From positions 1 through 64,000 of the forward strand of contig NZ_JACHIK010000004.1 of the NCBI RefSeq assembly GCF_014203155.1: a stretch of DNA of 64,000 bases, in the 5' to 3' direction. The notes below the pieces were generated by a model, which worked only from the letters and a program-made list of their open reading frames with translations, was not told the DNA's origin and ran no database searches. Positions within the stretch are counted from its first letter, which is position 1. Every line of letters begins with the position of its first letter. The position numbers and the translations under genes were made by a program. This stretch comes from Shinella fusca (GTDB lineage Bacteria; Pseudomonadota; Alphaproteobacteria; Rhizobiales; Rhizobiaceae). This document shows positions 62,020 through 64,000 of the stretch, in pieces.

Positions 62020-63017
62020 TGGCGCTGACCACCAATTCCGGCGCGGCCTCCCTCACCGGCGGACGGCTGACGCGCGACGCCATCGGCGTCCTCGCCATCC
62101 TCGCCGTCGCCGTCCTCGGCTATTTCCTCTTCCCCAACAACCTGGCGCTGCTGACCCGCATCACGGCCATCGCGCTGCTCGTTCTCTCGCTCGACCTCGT
62201 CACCGGCTATTGCGGCGTGGCGACGCTCGGCCATGCCGCCCTCTTCGGCGCGGGAGCCTACGGCGCGGGCATCGCGGCCGCGCATTTCGGCATCACCGAC
62301 CCCATCGCCATGCTCGCCGCCGGCATTCTTGCCGGCGCGCTCGCCGGCCTCGTTTCCGGCGCGGTGGTGCTGCGCGCCCACGGCCTGCCGCAGCTCGTTC
62401 TGTCCATCGCCATCATCCACCTCGCCCACGAGGCGGCCAACAAGGCTTCCGGCTGGACCGGCGGCAGCGACGGGCTCGCCGGCATCACGCCGGACGCCCT
62501 CCTGGGCCACTGGCAATTCGACCTCTGGGGCCGCACGGCCTATGTCTTCGGCATCGTCCTGCTCGTCCTCGCCTTCGTCATCCTGCGCCAGATCGTCCGC
62601 TCGCCCTTCGGCATGCTGTGCCGCGGCATAAGGCAGGATCCCGTGCGCGTCCGCGCCATGGGTGGCTCGGTGCACGGCACGCTGGTGAAGATGTATGCCA
62701 TCTCCGGCGCCGTCGCGGGGGCCGGCGGAGCACTCAACGCCATCTCCACCCAGGTCGTCGGCCTCGACAGCCTTTCCTTCACGCTTTCGGCCGAGGCGCT
62801 GGTCATGCTCGTTCTCGGCGGCACCGGCTCGCTCTACGGCGCGCTGATCGGCACGGCCGCCTTCATGTGGTTCGAGGACGTCGTCTCGGCGGCCAACCCG
62901 TTCCACTGGCTCACCATCGTCGGCGCGCTGCTGATCGCCGTGGTGCTCTTCGCGCCGAAGGGCCTCTACGGCTCGCTCGCGGCCGTCTTCGAACGCCGCG
63001 GGAGGAAAGCCCCATGA
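62019..63017 (+). CDS. livM: Branched-chain-type ABC permease (LivM-like)
   Basis: 332 residues. LivM hallmarks: LDLVTGYCGVATLGHAALFGAGAYGAGI and FGMLCRGIRQDPVRVRAMGGSVHGTLVKMYAISGAVAGAGGALNA, the family's contact loop. Overlaps livH by 1 bp and livG by 4 bp. Confidence 0.93.
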   Translation: MALTTNSGAASLTGGRLTRDAIGVLAILAVAVLGYFLFPNNLALLTRITAIALLVLSLDLVTGYCGVATLGHAALFGAGAYGAGIAAAHFGITDPIAMLAAGILAGALAGLVSGAVVLRAHGLPQLVLSIAIIHLAHEAANKASGWTGGSDGLAGITPDALLGHWQFDLWGRTAYVFGIVLLVLAFVILRQIVRSPFGMLCRGIRQDPVRVRAMGGSVHGTLVKMYAISGAVAGAGGALNAISTQVVGLDSLSFTLSAEALVMLVLGGTGSLYGALIGTAAFMWFEDVVSAANPFHWLTIVGALLIAVVLFAPKGLYGSLAAVFERRGRKAP

Positions 63018-63778
63018 GTGCGATCTTCGACGTCCGCAACCTGAAGAAGATGTTCGGCGGCCTTGCCGTCACCAACGACGTCTCGCTCGCCATGGCGCCG
63101 GGCGACCGGGTGGCGCTGATCGGCCCGAACGGCGCGGGAAAGACCACCTTCGTCAACCTCGTCACCGGCAATCTTCTGCCCGATTCCGGCAGCGTGACGC
63201 TCGCCGGCGAGGACGTCACGCGTCTCGGCCCAACACCGCGCGTGCGCCGCGGCCTCGTGCGCTCCTTCCAGGTCACGCGCCTCTTTTCCGAGATGACGCC
63301 GGAGGAGCACGTCGCGCTCGCCATCCTCCAGCGGGAGGGCCGCTCCGGCGGCATGTTCTCAAGCCACCGCGCCATGCCGGAAGTGATGGACGAAACGCAT
63401 GCGCTGCTGTCGCGGCTCGGCATCGCCCATCTTGCCCGCCACCCGGTCAGCGAGATCGCCTACGGCCAGCAGCGTCTTCTGGAACTGGCGCTGGCACTCG
63501 CCCTCAAACCCCGCGTGCTGCTGCTCGACGAGCCGGCCGCCGGCGTGCCGCAGAGCGATACGGCACGCATCGAACAGGCGATCGCCGACCTGCCGGCCGA
63601 CCTCGCCGTCCTGATGATCGAGCACGACATGGACCTCGTCTTCCGTTTCGCGAAACGGGTCGTCGTGCTGGCGGCGGGCGAGATCATCTTCGACGGGTCG
63701 CCGGATGCCGTCACGAAGGACGCCCGCGTCCGCCAGGCCTATCTCGGGAGCTATGCCGATGCCCGCAGCGTCGCTTGA
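63014..63778 (+). CDS. livG: Branched-chain-type ABC ATPase (LivG-like)
   Basis: 254 residues. Walker A GPNGAGKTT, Q-loop SFQVTRLFSEMTPEEHV, ABC signature reads AYGQQRLLELALAL (the common LSGGQ is YGQQR here, as in many LivG), Walker B VLLLDEPAAGVPQ, H-loop MIEHDMDLVF. GGAGG eight bases before ATG 63014. Confidence 0.94.
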   Translation: MSAIFDVRNLKKMFGGLAVTNDVSLAMAPGDRVALIGPNGAGKTTFVNLVTGNLLPDSGSVTLAGEDVTRLGPTPRVRRGLVRSFQVTRLFSEMTPEEHVALAILQREGRSGGMFSSHRAMPEVMDETHALLSRLGIAHLARHPVSEIAYGQQRLLELALALALKPRVLLLDEPAAGVPQSDTARIEQAIADLPADLAVLMIEHDMDLVFRFAKRVVVLAAGEIIFDGSPDAVTKDARVRQAYLGSYADARSVA

Positions 63779-64000
63779 AATCTCCGGCCTCTCGGCCGGC
63801 TACGGCCCGACGCGGGTGCTGGAGGACATTTCCTTCTCCGCCCCCGCCGGCCGTCGCCTCGCCGTGCTCGGCCGCAACGGCATGGGCAAGTCGACGCTCT
63901 TCGCCACCCTCGCCGGCCAGACGAAGCGCTACGGCGGCGAGATCCGCCTCGGCGGCGCGGCCATCGAGGGCATCGACAGTGCGGCGCGTGCCCTCAGGGG
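63759..64000 (+). CDS. livF: Branched-chain-type ABC ATPase (LivF-like), partial
   Basis: First 80 or so codons before the right edge. I use ATG 63759 (MPAASLEISGLSAGYGP); ATG 63753 is also in frame, but GGGAG is better spaced for 63759. Walker A GRNGMGKST is in view, with the R-N-G-M-G-K form typical of LivF. Overlaps livG by 20 bp. Completes the importer. Confidence 0.9.
   Translation, partial: MPAASLEISGLSAGYGPTRVLEDISFSAPAGRRLAVLGRNGMGKSTLFATLAGQTKRYGGEIRLGGAAIEGIDSAARALR

Overview
The window is high-GC, densely packed bacterial DNA that reads as chromosome (or a large stable replicon) of a Rhizobiaceae-type alphaproteobacterium, plausibly near Shinella, Ensifer or Agrobacterium. The reasons are the napEFDABC order, the pcaQ/pcaDCHGB divergon with a PcaQ-type box, several Ku genes beside ligD, periplasmic (non-lipoprotein) binding proteins, and paired intergenic palindromes like rhizobial mosaic elements. 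The genus is inference. I see no rRNA, tRNA, CRISPR array, insertion sequence, phage gene or clear pseudogene; only the two genes at the window edges are incomplete.

Layout. 1-5063: a partial J-domain protein, a MarR-type regulator, a CLC chloride transporter with CBS domains, a small unknown protein and the K+ transporter Kup; one palindrome type (TATATCG-N5-CGATATA) occurs in both intergenic regions. 5115-6709: a TetR regulator, apparently with a leaderless transcript, and a quinone oxidoreductase. 6717-11358: the periplasmic nitrate reductase operon napEFDABC (minus strand). 11736-17391: nsrR, ccoNOQP (cbb3 oxidase), three poorly characterised proteins and a group III truncated haemoglobin in one tight plus-strand operon preceded by a good NsrR box. 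17395-23665: a HutC-type GntR repressor divergent from a CoA-transferase/acyl-CoA dehydrogenase pair and a polar amino acid ABC importer, with two tandem HutC-type operators between. 23865-26424: metNIQ.

26493-41257 is a sugar-acid catabolic island: L-talarate/galactarate dehydratase, 5-dehydro-4-deoxyglucarate dehydratase (KdgD), an IlvD/Edd-type dehydratase, an RraA-like protein, a second DapA-type lyase, two dehydrogenases, a Dpp-like ABC importer whose binding protein lies in a separate operon, a DMT exporter or importer, and an FCD-type GntR regulator. Related AT-rich motifs lie before four of its promoters, suggesting one regulon. The expected last step (2,5-dioxopentanoate dehydrogenase) is not in the window.

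41456-46247 encodes bacterial end joining: two Ku proteins in opposite operons, a three-domain LigD, a small partner ORF and a DUF3175 protein. 46248-48142 is a LysR regulator with a divergent aldo-keto reductase. 48162-59622 holds the whole protocatechuate branch of the beta-ketoadipate pathway: pobA (4-hydroxybenzoate to protocatechuate), pcaHG, pcaB, pcaC, pcaD, pcaIJ and pcaF, with regulators PobR, PcaQ and PcaR. 59760 to the end is a branched-chain-type ABC importer (binding protein, two permeases, two ATPases, the last cut off), likely a partner of the aromatic pathway by position.
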